Shown in pieces: positions 49,259 to 62,109 of a stretch of 64,000 bases of DNA. How positions within the stretch are numbered: position 1 is the first letter of the stretch; each line of letters begins with the position of its first letter. Origin of the DNA: Spinellus fusiger (Eukaryota; Mucoromycota; Mucoromycetes; Mucorales; Phycomycetaceae); NCBI GenBank assembly GCA_025094145.1, contig JALLLS010000069.1, positions 1 through 64,000 of the forward strand, written 5' to 3'. Under the pieces are notes generated by a model that saw only the letters and a list, made by a program, of their open reading frames with translations, was not told the DNA's origin and did not search any database. A program made the translations under genes and the position numbers.

Positions 49259-49836
49259 CACATCCAAAGATTTTTGGGATACATAAGGAAATACACTGAG
49301 AATGAAATCACACAATGTTTATGATTGGCCAATGTGTTTTTTTTTAAAGAAAAAAAGGTCTTTTTGCTGTCTAAATGAATAATTTCAAATTCTACTTGCC
49401 TATTTTAGTAATAATAATTGACTTAACAATGAAACACTATAAAGTTGGATATAAAAAGAAAAAATGAAGCTGATGTTATAACTCAGCCACTATATTTATT
49501 GTTTAACATAGTGTGTTATTCATAAACTCACAGTATTTGAAGTATAACACTATTTTTGTAGTAGCTACATTCATAGTATAGTATTATCTATAGTATTATC
49601 TATAGTATTATCTATAGTATTATCTATAGTATTATAATTGACACTTTTATTCATCAACACTCTATTCCATTGATAATACAATTTGATAGTGAGGTATTCT
49701 ATAGAAGGAAATAATAGATTGGATACTTGCAAACCTTTTTATTTTTAAAACACAGTTCTGTAAAAGGTGATTATTTAAAACCGCGTAAAAGGAGAATTAT
49801 GTTATGTATTCAAGGCCAGAGAAATCTCCTGGTGTG
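49259..49836 (-). mobile_element. TA-flanked inverted-repeat element, copy 4 (578 bp)
   Basis: The left end CACATCCAAAGATTTTTGG (49259) and the right end, reverse complement CACACCAGGAGATTTCTCTGG (to 49836), are imperfect inverted repeats with TA on both outer sides (49257-49258 and 49837-49838). Read on the minus strand, the interior follows the left and right parts of the 8332-9780 element (CACTATCAAATTGTATTATC; GCTGTCTAAATGA and TTGGCCAAT in reverse). The middle about 0.9 kb is missing, so this is an internally deleted derivative. There is no coding capacity. Confidence 0.75.
49579..49636. repeat. 12-bp tandem repeat, four units plus a partial
   Basis: TAGTATTATCTA repeated four times without error inside the element at 49259-49836. 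Confidence 0.85.
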
Positions 49837-50104
49837 TAGAATAAGGGTGTCTAATGTGTCCAAGTGGCATTTTCTTTCATATATTGATATATATTGTAAG
49901 ATATTTTATCATTTCAGAACCTATTTTCTTTTTATGAAGAGTGTATCTATGACTTTTGATAATTAATATTAAATTGTATACTCTCATTGGTGATCATTAT
50001 TCACTTTTTGCTACCAAACTCACACTCTTCCTTTTTTTTCATGTCACACTTTTAGGCGTGGATAGGATAGCAGTCACATCCTGCTCTTCTTGACCCCACA
50101 ACAC

Positions 50105-52304
50105 ATGGGTAGACGAAAAAAGTACATGGAAGATGGTGACGACTCTTCCGATGAAGAGCCAGGTCGCATTCAGTTTGATGCAACAGAAGAAGACTATGAG
50201 GAAGAACGCCAGGGGTTCTCTGGTAGACGTAAACGAAAAATGTTTGACGATGAGAGCGATGACGACATGGCACCTAGAGGAGGCCTAGGCTCAAAGTCCC
50301 TCAGTAGCGAAAGAACCCTATTTCATCCTGCCAAAACCACAGAAACCGTAAAAGAAACAACTACGGCTAAAAAGATACCAGAAAAGAAGAGTATGTCTAG
50401 AGCTGAACCTGGATTTGCTGGCTTCTCAAAACATACCACGGGCTTTGGTCAGAAAATGCTTCAGAAGATGGGATGGGAAATTGGAAAAGGTTTGGGCTCA
50501 GGAGGAGAGGGTATTATCAATCCAGTGGAAACAAAACTACGTCCCAAAGGCATGGGCATGGGATTCAAGGGATTTGATGAGAGAACATCACAGGCAAAAG
50601 AAGAAGCACGCAAAAAGAGAGGATCGGAGGATGAAGATGAAGAAAGTGAAGAAGAGCACATTAAAAAGGCAGAAAAGAGAGAAGCATGGAAATCAGAAGT
50701 GAAGAAAGTGAGAAAGATAAAAGTAGTGTACAAGACAGCAAAGGATATTTTATCAGAAATGACTGTGGAGAAGGCACCCATGGGCCAACAAAAGATCATT
50801 GATATGACAGGACCCACAGTAAAAGAGGTGTCTTTGTCTGATCTTCGTACTTCTGATTCACCTACGTTTATAGAAACAACAACACAATTGCCTGAGCTAC
50901 GACACAATCTGCGCCTCTTGGTGGATTTGGCACAGGGGGATTTAGAGAACTTGTCGAAAGAAAAACAAGCCAACACAATCCAAATGAAAGAAATAGAAAC
51001 AGAACTGAATAAGATCCAGAGGAAAGTAGACGCAAGCACCGATAAAAAGACACAGATAGAAGAGATAAAAAAGCTCACAGAGCAACTAGAGCGCATATCC
51101 AAAGACAGTCTATCTACAGGGGCCTATGCTGTTGGAAACATCACTGCACTCTTTGGTGAAGTTTTTGATGTTATAGAAAAGAAGTATATGGAACAAGTGA
51201 AGACACTTGGCTTGGATAGCATGGTAGTGGCTTCATGGGCACCCATATTGAAATACAAATGCATTGATTGGGATGTGCTTTCAGATCCAACATGGGGAGC
51301 AGATGATGTAAAGCGATGGCGGAAATTACTGCCAAGTCATGATGATAGAGATGAAGAAGCATGGTATGATGAACCAGTGCACAAGAGTAAAGCACCTAGT
51401 ATGGCTACTCCTTATGATACAATGATGAATACAATCTGGCTATCAAAAGTACGAAGTGCTATAAAGTAAGTACAAGCTCTATGTCTATATGTATGTATAG
51501 AGTAGAGGCATTTCCTTGCCTCTGTTACTACTATTATAACCATGACTGTAGCTCATTATGTGCTTATGAATCTTCTATAGCCACCATTGGGATGTTCGTC
51601 AACCAGAGCCATTGATCTCTTTATTCGAAGTATGGAAAGCACCACTACTACCTCGGTTTATAACTGAGAATATCATCGATCAACTTCTCCTACCCAAAAT
51701 AGCCAACGCAGTCTCTGATTGGGATCCAAGAAATGATCCTGATATGGTGCATACATGGATTCATCCTTGGTTACCTGTCTTGGAAGCATGGAGACTCGCT
51801 GATATTTTTACCACTATTCGACAGAAACTATCCACCATTTTAAGCCAATGGCATCCTTCTGATGAATCTGCATTACATATTATCACACCATGGAAAGATG
51901 TATGGACACCCTCACAAATGGAAACCTTTTTGACAAGATCTATTCTACCAAAACTGACGCAAGTGCTTCGTCATGAGTTTGTTGTAAACCCACGCGACCA
52001 GCAAATTGAGCCTCTTGTATGGTGCTTGGCATGGAAAGACACCATCTCAGTTACCATTCTATGCCAACTGTTGGAAAATGAGTTTTTTGTCAAGTGGCTT
52101 GATGTTCTCTACAAGTGGCTCACTCTTGACCGGGATCGTGTAAACTATGATCAAGTGAGAGAGTGGTATTTGTGGTGGAAGGGTGTATTTGTGGCCTATG
52201 ACCTGTATAGCTGTAAAGTCATTGCACAGTGTTTCCGTAAAGGTTTAGATATGATGTTTATGGCTGGTAATGGGCAGACGGTGGTGCGTCCATCTCTTAT
52301 CTAA
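50105..52304 (+). CDS. G-patch spliceosome disassembly factor (TFIP11/Ntr1/Spp382 family)
   Basis: Binds and activates the DEAH helicase Prp43 to take apart the post-splicing intron-lariat spliceosome in the nucleus. Two exons: 50105-51465 and 51581-52304 (intron 115 bp, phase 2), about 694 residues. The N-terminus is acidic and starts MGRRKKYMEDGDDSSDEE. The G-patch reads GFGQKMLQKMGWEIGKGLG, then SGGEGIINPVETKLRPKGMG (about residues 120-160). A lysine-rich segment, a coiled-coil (LSKEKQANTIQMKEIETELN onward) and a long GCFC/TFIP11 helical domain (KYKCIDWDVLSDP; IHPWLPVLEAWRLADIF) follow. It ends MAGNGQTVVRPSLI. Human TFIP11 continues about 100 residues further, so the C-terminal tail is absent. 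The start is the first ATG in frame, next to the G-R-R-K-K motif. Confidence 0.9.
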
Positions 52305-52543
52305 AGGGCCTCTACTCTATTTTATTTTATTTTTATAAGAAAAAGACAAGTAAATACATGCACTGTAAATTATATATATATTTATGTTTTATTTGAAATA
52401 GTGCATTTATTTATATCTACATAGACATGCATACATATACATAAAGAATATTGCTTCTTTTTTTTTTACTAATATGACTTAGTGTTGCTATAAGATACTA
52501 TATTGATAGGAAGAAGCAAGTCGGATAGTTCTTATTTTCTGCT
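52305..52543. terminator. Shared 3' region of convergent TFIP11-like and membrane protein genes
   Basis: 239 bp between two convergent stop codons, with AT-rich TATATATA and TTTATTT tracts that can serve poly(A) formation on both strands. No gene inside. Confidence 0.5.
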
Positions 52544-54455
52544 TCAAGACTCAGTGTCATTTTGTGTAGTATAAAGTGGAGCATCATCTATCAATGTATG
52601 CCTTTCGTTTTCTCTTGAGATAAAAGATGTAACGGACTGCTGGTGGTGATCATCATCACTTTCATGCTCAATAAGTGGTGCGCGTGGAAGTCCTGTGATA
52701 GATTTACATGATTTGAAAGGTACAACTACCCTATGTCTCTGTCGGACCTGATCGAGGTACTCTGTATTCAAGAAGTACTCACGCAAGATCATCTCCAGTT
52801 CTTCAACACGATACTCCAACTCCTTGTTTCTGTGTTCGAGTTGAGAATGAGCCTCTTGAATCACTCTTTGATATGTTATGGCTGCACGGTTTGGATCATG
52901 AGAAGAGGAAGGGATTACTTCGGCTGTAGAGTCATGTAAGGAGGGGATTAATTTTTGCTTATAGATAGATTTCATATGGTGGTGATCTGAAGTATGTTCA
53001 CTTGATGAATCTCTTGTATGGTTCTTTGAATCATACTGTCCATGAGTATCAGGATAGCCTATGCTTGTCTTATGGCTTAGTTTCATTTGAGAAGTGTTAT
53101 TTGGATTGTTGTGTTTAAATAGATACTGTCGTGTAAGCCATGGAGTAGATCTTTTGATATTTTGGTGATTTTCTAACGTTAGATTTGAATCTGAATTCCT
53201 TCTGAACTTTTCTTTTCCAAAGTTCACCAAGTTGGGTATATGGTGAACGAGTCCACATGGTGCAAGCCGTGTCATACCAAAGAAAAGAATGTAAATAGTA
53301 GTTAATACACCATAGGCACCACCAGCAAGTGCAATAGCAGCCAAAGTAGTGTGCTGTCTTTGTTCTGTCTGATTAGGAATAATAATGATAAAGACGGGTC
53401 ATTTCACAATTTTAAGGTTTATCTTTACTTACCTCTACTGAATACATTGCTTGTGAAGGTTGTATAGTGAAAAACCCATGATAAACCTGTTAGTGTCATA
53501 AATAAATAGAAGAATAGATTAGAATGCTAGTGGGCTAAGATGGTATAATAAATAGCCTGACATACTTCATTTGTTATATTTTCATTCGGATGCAAGGGCC
53601 AGTTGTGCTGGGTGGTCTTTAATGTTATAAGATCTACATAGGATGGTTCCTGATATCATTATTTGTATGCTTTCTTTTTCTTCTTTTCTAAATAATAATA
53701 ATAATAATACAAACAAACAAATAACAAATAACAAACAATTTAATAACACAAATACTTACGAACCCTATAACAGATCTGTAGGAATTAGGTGCAATTGCTC
53801 TGTATTTTGAGGGCACAAAGAAAATGCTGCTGGTTGTATTATAGAAAGAAGTCGCCCTGTAATTACCGAGTACCATATTTCTAAAACGTTGAGCCTATAA
53901 GATAAATTAGTATATAGTATGCACTATGATAAATCAGCAACCTGTTGTGGTATAAGTGACGATTCATCAATGGTCCATCGATTGAAACTGGGAGAGTAGA
54001 GTTGGATAGCAAGAGAAGGAACAGAAAGTGAAGTACTTGTGGCATTGATCGTATTATCAATACGCCAGTAAATGTCAATACGTTTAATGAGAGAAGATTC
54101 AGCTGGATACGATGTTTCTACACCATAATTGACTGTTCCGTTGGCCTCAAACAAATAGCACCAAGAAATGTCTTGTGGCTGATGGTTTCCAAATCTTATT
54201 TTATCATAGCAGTTGGATAGAGGAATGGTAGTCCAGTTGGCATAGGTAAGGTCACATCGTACAATAGTTAAGCTGGTGTTTTGTGCACATATTTCAATAT
54301 CGGGTGAAGGATAACTGTAGGGTATGTTTTCTGATGAAACTCTAAGAAGAGGAACATCAAGCACAATCTATATTTTCTAGATTAGCCATGTTCGCTTAGT
54401 TGTATAGTACTTGTCTAATCAGATATCCACAGTAAACTACAAAGATCAAAGCCAT
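52544..54455 (-). CDS. Uncharacterised membrane protein with extracellular domain and long cytosolic coiled-coil tail
   Basis: I do not recognise a named family. Six exons fit, all with phase-0 introns: 54455-54411, 54367-53942, 53894-53760, 53649-53566, 53486-53433 and 53368-52544, about 522 residues. A short hydrophobic N-terminus (ALIFVVYCGYLI) may be a signal anchor. Residues about 16-245 look extracytoplasmic, with many N-glycosylation sites (NTT, NIT, NGT, NAT) and several cysteines. A second membrane segment follows (LAAIALAGGAYGVLTTIYIL). The tail is polar, Ser/His-rich, with a coiled-coil (AHSQLEHRNKELEYRVEELE). The layout suggests a cell-surface sensor or wall-linked protein, an inference. 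The N-terminus is uncertain, since the frame stays open upstream of 54455. Confidence 0.7.
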
Positions 54456-55080
54456 GATGATCGATGTTGATCCTCTAAAAAATACTAGTAGTTTAGACTC
54501 CAATGGCTATAAAAATTGTGAGAAAATAAAGATGTAAATAAGGGATGGAATAAAAGTGCCAATGATGCTATTTGTTGTGTTAATAAAAGATAGCTTAAGA
54601 GCTTACTCTACGATAGCACGCTTCTCCAATAAAATGCATGAAGAAATAATAAAAAAAAGGGGGGGTTATATGTATTTATGTAGATGAGATAAGAAAGAAG
54701 AGTGTAATAAATAAACAAAGAATATATGAGTAGGATATACTAGTTATTTTGATAAAATCATGTTTTATGAATACAGTTACACATGATATGCTTTGTATAG
54801 CTGTTTTATATGCAGAGGTTAAATGCAGTCCTTTTCGCTAATTAAAGCATATTTGTTTCAGACATTAAGAAAAAAATAATAAACTGTTGAGTATAATGAA
54901 TAGATTTATATGGCCACACCCAATCAAATTTAATAATTTTGAAGATAAATACCAGGACAAAACATTTAGGATATGTTCAACATTAAATAAAACACTTCAC
55001 ATTTGATCTAGGACCTCTAAACATTGGCACAACAAAGATCAACATATTTAATTATAGAAAATAGAATAATAATAATATAG
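54456..55080. other. Upstream region of the membrane protein gene
   Basis: AT-rich. A short ATG-led frame on the minus strand (MHFIGEACYRR, about 54645-54613) ends in a GTAAGC donor and could be an upstream exon, but the phase does not match the next exon. No other gene. Confidence 0.35.
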
Positions 55081-56110
55081 TTAATATTTTGTATGGCCAC
55101 CTTTGGTATGAATGACTGTCTGGCATTTGTCCGTCATACTTTGAATTTATTGTTGTGCAAGTTCAATACCAACTCACTCCCACTCTTCTGCAAGTAGAGC
55201 CTTCAAACACTCAACATTGGTAATAGACATCCTTCTTTCTTCAATTTATCTATCCAAGGCCCACCAGAGGTGTTCAATTGGATTTAAGTATAGTATTTGT
55301 GCCGAATAGTGCTCAAAACCCTAAATTTGATGTGTCTCTATCCACCATCTAGCATAGGACTCAGTATGGTAGTTAGCACCCTCTTCTTAGAACAAAAACT
55401 CATTGTCCTCCTTTCTAGTGCAATTCCATAAACCAAGGATGAAACTCACTAGCCAAAAATTTGATATATTTGTCTTGGATTACAGTGCCATCAACAAAGA
55501 CTCATAGGCCAAATCCGCCTGACCAAAAACAACTCCAGAGCATGACACTATCACCACCAAACCTTGTTATTGGAATAATATAATTAGGATCATGATGTTC
55601 TCCAACTTTTCTGATGACATCTCTTCATTGGTTGTTTGTCCAATTGACATGTTCCCTAGCACAGCGAAATCTGTTCTCATTGTGCTTTTTGTTAAGGCTA
55701 GCTTATGGTCTACATAAAATGATCCGAATCCTAACTGATTGCAGTAGCTCATAATAGTGTTTCTAAATACATCAGCCTCAAACCTCAATATTCCCAATTT
55801 CAGCTGATCATAGGAGGCAAATGGATACCTTCCAATGACCTTTTCCAGGTGTCTATAGTCTTTCTCACTGGCTTTTATTTTTATTATTTTTATTATTTTT
55901 ATTTAGGCTTTCCATGACTCTTAAAACGTAATAGTGACCCGCGATCTTTGATGTTTCTGATAATATTTTGAACTGTGGGCTTTTTCATCTCAACTACGTT
56001 TGCAATAACAGTCAACTTTAATCCAGCCTTTAACAGGTAATAGATCCCCCATAATCTTCTATCTTTTACTTTATCCTATTGGTGGAAAATATGCTTTTTT
56101 GAATATTTAT
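55080..56110 (-). pseudogene. Tc1/mariner-type transposase pseudogene
   Basis: Minus-strand reading shows NTIMSYCNQLGFGSFYVDHK and ALTKSTMRTDFA (55750-55670), typical of the linker after the transposase DNA-binding domains. It continues with GDSVMLWSCFWSGGFG (about 55560-55510), the conserved block of the DDE domain, a decayed CDN/SPDLNPIE area near 55260-55300, and the C-terminal end GGHTK-like at about 55093-55105. Stops and shifts occur throughout. The 5' part near 56000-56090 still resembles helix-turn-helix coding sequence. Confidence 0.75.
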
Positions 56111-57412
56111 CTGACATATTGTGTTAGTTTAATAACATTTAGAAAGAAAAGGAGTTTTTTTTAATTAAATTTTTGGCAAGTATTATATTCAATTAAGCGT
56201 GACAGTACAATGAGACAACAAGTAAAGTCATCACTAACTTTCTTTCCGATAGAGAGTCTTTGTTGTTTGATCATTAGTGTTGGATAAGGCAAACATATCG
56301 TGAAAAAAAGTAGTAAGTTGAAAAAAAAAAAAAAAGGCAACTAAGTCGGAAAATCAAGAACCTACCAGTGATTCTATTACTCATTGTGAGGAGTTATCGA
56401 AAGAATGGTTTAATATACCTCTATCTTTTTGTTTTCTTTTCCTTACATTTTTTTCCCACTTTTGTATTTGAAGTGTCTCTATTTTTATCCTTAATATTTC
56501 AAAAGCTCTTATAGGATGACCATCAGACACACTGCAGGAATAGCATATTTAACGCTGATATATATATATATATATATTAGAATGTATAATGAAAGACATG
56601 TTACTATTATTCATTTAAAAATCATAAAAGTGGTTATTAAATATAAGCCATCCAAAATATAAATACATACTATGTCTCTAAAAAGTACTTTATTGCTTAT
56701 AATAATAAAAACAGTGTTTGTTTCACAACATACTTTCCCGGTGGTTTGGTTATTTCTTCCATATAATCTTGCTAAAAGACAAGGATATAACAGCTAAGAT
56801 AAATTGATTATAATTGACAAACTACAAGTGAATAAAGAAATAAAATAAAAGATAAACATACTAGAAACTTATTTTTGCTTATGAGCGTTTCCAAATACGC
56901 TATTATACAATTTTAACGGGCACCTTTCTTTAATCAAGTGGTGTTATATATTTAATTGTATGTTGTACATATGAATTCAATATATTATAACATAAATAAA
57001 AACAGATAAACAAACATAGCTGTCATTAACTAAGTTTATAATTCAAATGTCACTCAGGGTAATTCATCAATGGGATTACACTTGAAATTCTAGAAAAAAA
57101 GATAGACAAAAATCAGCTTTCATTTTAAAAAAAACTTTATTTTAATAAATATAATTCCTCGGATAGAGCAAAAAAACGGACAGGAGATGCAGGCAGAACC
57201 AACAAACAAATAAAAATTAGTACTGAAAACACAGGCTAGACGAGCAAGAAAAGAACTTCAAAGGTGTAGCTATAAATTACCCAAAAACGATATAGCTATG
57301 GAACTGAGGTTTAGAGGCACCTGTGCTGCTTTTTTTTTGTATTGATTCTCTAGTCTCGTTTTCTCTTGGCCCAATTTTAGGCTTTTTGGATATTTATTTT
57401 ACAGCGTAAAAT
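56111..57412. other. Repeat-rich AT spacer
   Basis: Holds a LINE-3'UTR-like relic (about 56440-56515, ATTTGAAGTGT and TTTCAAAAGCTCTTATAGG as in 1318-1370), an AT dinucleotide run (about 56556-56578), an A14 run (about 56320) and no supported gene. Confidence 0.4.
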
Positions 57413-57449
57413 AATTGTGGCTGCTTATTTTTGGATAAATAACGTCGTT
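57413..57449 (+). repeat. Solitary MULE terminal inverted repeat
   Basis: The stretch CTTATTTTTGGATAAATAAC followed by GTCGTT (ending 57449) repeats the right terminus of the MULE at 20471-23120 (ends TTATTTTTGAATAAATAACG TCGTT). No partner end or transposase was found nearby, so it is a relic or one end of a deleted element. Confidence 0.65.
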
Positions 57450-57974
57450 CGTATGGGACTGTATATGTGTATAGAAACCCCATGGGATTCACAGTTTCCA
57501 TTGATAGATACACAATATTTATGCTTTAGCACAACTTCTTGGTTTTCAAATCATAGATTGAATTAATGGCATATGAAAACCAATTATAAAACAGAAATAG
57601 TATAAAAAGAAGAAAAAAAAGGTCAAATATTTTATCTTTTCTTCATGGAACCTGCTTTAAAGATGGTAGCAGTGAAAAGGTCAATCACTGGTATTGAATA
57701 GAAGCCGAGTTATTTTTTTCAGGACATACATTTTCAACAGCTAATTGTGAAATGTTTGTAGGATACCTCGAGGAAGGTGCCAGAGTTACTCCAGTATTGA
57801 ATAATCATTATTCAAATGAAGATGCTTCTGTTGTGGAAAACTAGGATGCCAATGGTTTGCTCTCAATTCTTAACATGAAGGTGTCGAGCTTTATTAATCA
57901 ATAACAATCAGACAAACATCTGGCTTGCAGTAGCCAACCCACCAAAACATCAAAAAAGAATTCAGTGTAGCTAT
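57450..57974. other. Spacer, no recognisable gene
   Basis: A short coding-like patch around 57645-57850 is broken by stops and not recognisable; it may be a transposon relic. Confidence 0.3.
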
Positions 57975-58117
57975 TGTTAAAAATAGGCAGATAGTGTTTG
58001 AGATAGGTCATTTAGACAGCAAAAATACCCTTTCTTAAACATATTAGCCAATAAGAATGATAGTGTGATCTTGTGATCTGTTTATTTACTTTTATATCCC
58101 AAAAATCTTTAGGTGTG
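57975..58117 (+). mobile_element. Right-end fragment of the TA-flanked element family, copy 5
   Basis: Follows the right parts of 8332-9780 and 15559-15744 (TTTGAGATAGGTCATTTAGA, CAGCAAAAA, TTAGCCAATAAGAATGATAG) and ends ATCTTTAGGTGTG at 58117 followed by TA. No matching left end was found upstream. Confidence 0.65.
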
Positions 58118-58154
58118 TACTAAAGCCTATTTTTAAGACCCTTTATTTATTCTA

Positions 58155-58648
58155 TTTTGTGTTAGCTCTGTAATGTCGGGCATGAGGGACACGTAGGGCC
58201 TTGGGAGGCTGGCTACTGACACGGTCGAGGAGATGAATGGATGGGGTGTGGGGGATGTGTTCGCAGGTGCGATGATGTAGTGTAATGGAGTGGTATGGTA
58301 TCCTCCACAAATAATGTATGGGACAGAGAACAAACAGGTTAAAAGGGAAGAGTGTGGCACCTTGTGCAAACACAACTCAGAGTCAACGAAAAGAAGACAC
58401 ATACAATGAAAACAGGCTAGGATCAAGAAGCAGCCCACTATCCAAGTCAAAGGAAGTCTATCTTGTTTATACTTCAAGAAGTAGCTCGGATCAAGGTCTG
58501 TTTTATTAAAGATGTAGCAAACTACTCTTTTTATACTAGTTGCTATTTTATTCCCTATGATGTGGGGTCTTGTCTTATCATTGCAAACGTACTTTCCACC
58601 AAACCTCCAAGAAGATTGAGCGGTCACTCCGCACTATCTCACAACTCC
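58155..58648 (-). repeat. Solo LTR-like repeat, copy 2
   Basis: Reverse-complement relative of 1465-1970. On the minus strand it starts TGTGAGATAGTGCGGAG, has TATAAAAAG (about 58540), then TTAATAAAACAGACC, CGAGCTACTTCTTGAAG, GACTTGGATAGTGGGCTG, and ends near CCCGACATTACA. TG...CA ends fit an LTR. The 164-residue minus-strand frame across it is not a gene: it is the LTR read through, and the same peptide-like pattern appears in copy 1. Confidence 0.55.
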
Positions 58649-61600
58649 CTTTTCTATGACTGATTTATTTATTTTCCCTGAAACTGAGATTGTATTCTGC
58701 CATTGTCCTAAATTTGCCGTCTCATTAGAGATTTTCTATTCATATGACGGCTCTTAATTCTATAGTAGGCGTATGCTATTTATTTTGAACGGCTATTGTG
58801 ATAAAGTACACTTTTATGAATGAAAATATGAAAACTAAACAGAAGAAAATGAATAAATAAATAGTGATACTGTGAGATTGAACAGCCTATGTTTTCTAGT
58901 TTCTTTTCTTAGAAAGTCCATGTCTAAATTCAGGCACTAGTTTAAAAACTAAATCTACGTAACATTTAGAAAATGACCACTCTGTATACAATAGTTATTG
59001 GTAAAATCATAATAAAAATAAGGTTATGGTCATAACACAATGATATACCTAAGGCTTCGATCTGAACTTAGCTATGTATTTTCTGACTATATTATTAAAA
59101 AATAAGGGTCTATCTAAGAAAGATCGGATCTTCATTGATATATAAATACATACATATGTATGTATTAATTTATATATTATTATCTATTGCTCAATATCTA
59201 GAACTATGGATTGAAAACAGTACATAATATAAGAATATCAAGATATTCAAAAGTACTTTATAAACCCACAATTCATTATAGACTAAATTGTCTAGAATTC
59301 TTGTGACGTCAACTGAACTTCTCACTTCACTATCCATAATATTTCCCTCTTCTGTTATTGGATTGATAAGTAATATTAAATATCAATGGAGTTGCATAAG
59401 ATGTATAGCAGATACTACAGCTGTCCTGAAATTTAATTGGCATGTCTGTGTAACAGGATTTTCATTGATACAAGTTGAACAAGATTTTAAACTTCCATTA
59501 GAGCGGTAGCTCACTATCAACATTTCTTTTCCTATGCTTAAACATTTAGGTGGTGTAAGGAATTGGTGACTATAGCATTAGATGGATATATGAGTAATTA
59601 GTAAGATTTTGATTTGTCTCTATCATTATAAATCTCAAGAAAGATAAAGTGCGAGACCTCGGCTTTATTTTACAAAGAGATATCGGCAGTATCAAGTTCA
59701 ATATTTATATATATCAATATATCAGTCATTGTAAATTATCACATAGTGCTTGACGTAGTTAACTAGTCTTTACTTTTTACTTGACCCTATTGATTGAAAG
59801 ATAAAAAAATACATGGTAGAAGGATTAGAGGAAAATTATTGTATGTAGTATATATGTTTTATGGTAGCAGTAGTGAAAATACTATTTGGCAAATCATAAA
59901 GATACAGTTGGGAGATTTTCGATGCCTGAGGCTGGTGAAATTAAAGTCCAATTATTTGTCTACTTTCTCTTTTTAATTTTAAAATATATCATGTCAAAAA
60001 AAAACTCTAAGGTTTCAGGCATTTTATCACTTTATCACTTTATAGTGTTAATAGTCACTATAGTGTTTTTTTTTCTTTGTGTTAAGAAATTGACAGATAT
60101 CTGTTGGCATTTGATATCTGTGCTGCATGCCAAATTAGGACCACAAATCACTTATTTTAAGCAAATGGCCATGTCAGTGGAAATAGCTGTACACTTCTCT
60201 GTACTAATCTGGATTCTAGTACTTTCTATTTTATATTTTTTCGGATCTGAGGTAGGATTTAATGTATACTATTTTTTATACCGAGTTTACTCAAAAAAGG
60301 AAAAACTCTTCTGTGAAGATATATAAGCATGTGAATAATTATAACAAAATATATCCACTAAGTATTTACACAGAGTATAGTGAGAAAGGTGTGTATGCTG
60401 TGTTTGATACAGGTCTTATTATTATTTTACAAATGATTTTTGATTCTATTTTAGATTGAGTAATGAGTTGTAGAGAAGATATCATTGAATACTCTAATAT
60501 AAGGAAAAGGAGCAGTTGTGAGATTTCCCAATTTCCTGAAGTCAAAATTCTTTTGATACTACGACAACAGTATCAAGAATTAGCTGTTTGTTTATAAGTA
60601 GATTTATTTGAATCAGTAGACAAAAGTGGCTGGTATCCAATAAACTCCGGTACATCTGTTATCAGCCCATATGAATAAAAACTTACCATGGCCTTACTAG
60701 TAATATATAAAATAGATCAAAACACATTTTTGTCTCTCAATATGTAATACATTCATTCTTTAATTATCAACTCGCTTTTTTTTGGCGGTGATACTTTGTT
60801 CAAGTGTCTAAATAATAAGATTGAGTGAAGATCCTATATTTACCTGAGCGAGACCTCGGATGTTCTAGAAATATAAAATGACCAACGTGGCCTACATTTT
60901 CAACATGATCCAACAATCTGTTTAAATTGATTATCAAATAGAATAACTCAAGTTGCATTCATTTATTTAATGCATTGAATACATTCATTGTATTCAATAT
61001 ACCAAGAGGCAAGGTTCACTATAGGTGTAGAGATATAAAATTGAAAGCGTTCCTGTGATTAGTTTACATATAGATAAACACCAGTAGTCATACTTACACC
61101 ATTAGTACAACATAAAAAAACTCTTATCAATCTCGTTGATAAAAAGTACTATTTATTATCACCATTCTCCCTCCCTCCCTCCCACTCCATTGCTCCTTTA
61201 TTTGTGCCACTAGAAAGGCACGAGATTGCTTTGATATATGAAAATAAATTGCTTCCTTAAGCGAGTATGGCATAAGTGAACTGAGAAAACTATTTAGAAA
61301 TTAACCTTTAAAGGAATTAAAACATCCAGCGGCCATTAAGGAAGAGTATGGCAAGTACGAATTTTTTTTCAAGGCTTTTCAGAGAGCGTGGTGTGAAGCA
61401 GACCATCTTAAAATCCACATGCCAAAAATTTACCATATTTTATGTGCATGTATTTCAATATAAAATATATTTAAAAATAATGAAAAGATAATGAAAATAA
61501 AAAAAATAAAAAAAATAAAAATAAAAAACTCATTTGAGAGGGTGTACGGTGTACAGAATATTTGTCTGTGCATGTCATAATTATGCAAGAAAACCATTGT

Positions 61601-62109
61601 TCTGTCTTCTTTTGGGAATTGGTCTAGAAAACTGGTAAGGCAGGCTCAGGGCTTATTTGCCATCCCTGTGTGCAACCTCTTTTGAACGGAGAACAGATCC
61701 ACTATCAAATGACAGGCCTACTAGTGTACAGAAAGAGAAGAGAATAGACCCCAAACTGTCTGCATGCTTATTCAATTGAGTTCACGTTTTTTTTTAGTTA
61801 CGCTGATAAACACGTTATTTCCTTTTTCCAGTGCATGTATTGAACGGATACATTCATCCCTATACTAGCCACGTTCTCTATCTTGTGCCAGTTTGTATCT
61901 GTGCGCTTCTAAGCTCGTAAGGTTGTTCGAACAAATTGCTTTGCAACACAGAGACAAAACACAGTTCATATTAAATATATCCTTGGCTTTGCTTACTTAC
62001 TATAAATACCAAGACTCTTATCGTTTTCTTCAAGTACCTTTTTTACAACTGTTTCAGCCTTACAGTTTATTCACTTTACTTCTTTTCCTCTTTTCTTAAC
62101 TCTATCAAC
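58649..62109. other. 3.5-kb gene-poor AT-rich region
   Basis: The longest open frame, 59886-60326 (146 residues), is hydrophobic and AT-driven with no recognisable domain; I do not call it a gene. Other content: a CTCCCTCCCTCCCTCCCA tract near 61166, AAAATAAA tracts near 61495-61528, and the presumed promoter and leader of the zinc-finger gene at the right end. No RNA gene was identified. Confidence 0.4.

Noticed and set aside
49579..49636. Regular direct repeats that could suggest a CRISPR-like array
   Set aside because: The 12-bp units are back to back without spacers, inside a eukaryotic transposon remnant; this is a simple tandem repeat. The same applies to 25227-25270, 41809-41842 and 62330-62364.
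58133..58627. 164-residue minus-strand frame
   Set aside because: It reads through the LTR-like repeat, and a similar chance peptide arises from the other copy at 1677-1913.
59886..60326. 146-residue frame with several hydrophobic segments
   Set aside because: Composition follows AT- and T-rich sequence; no domain, no splice context, no conserved motif. Not called as a gene.
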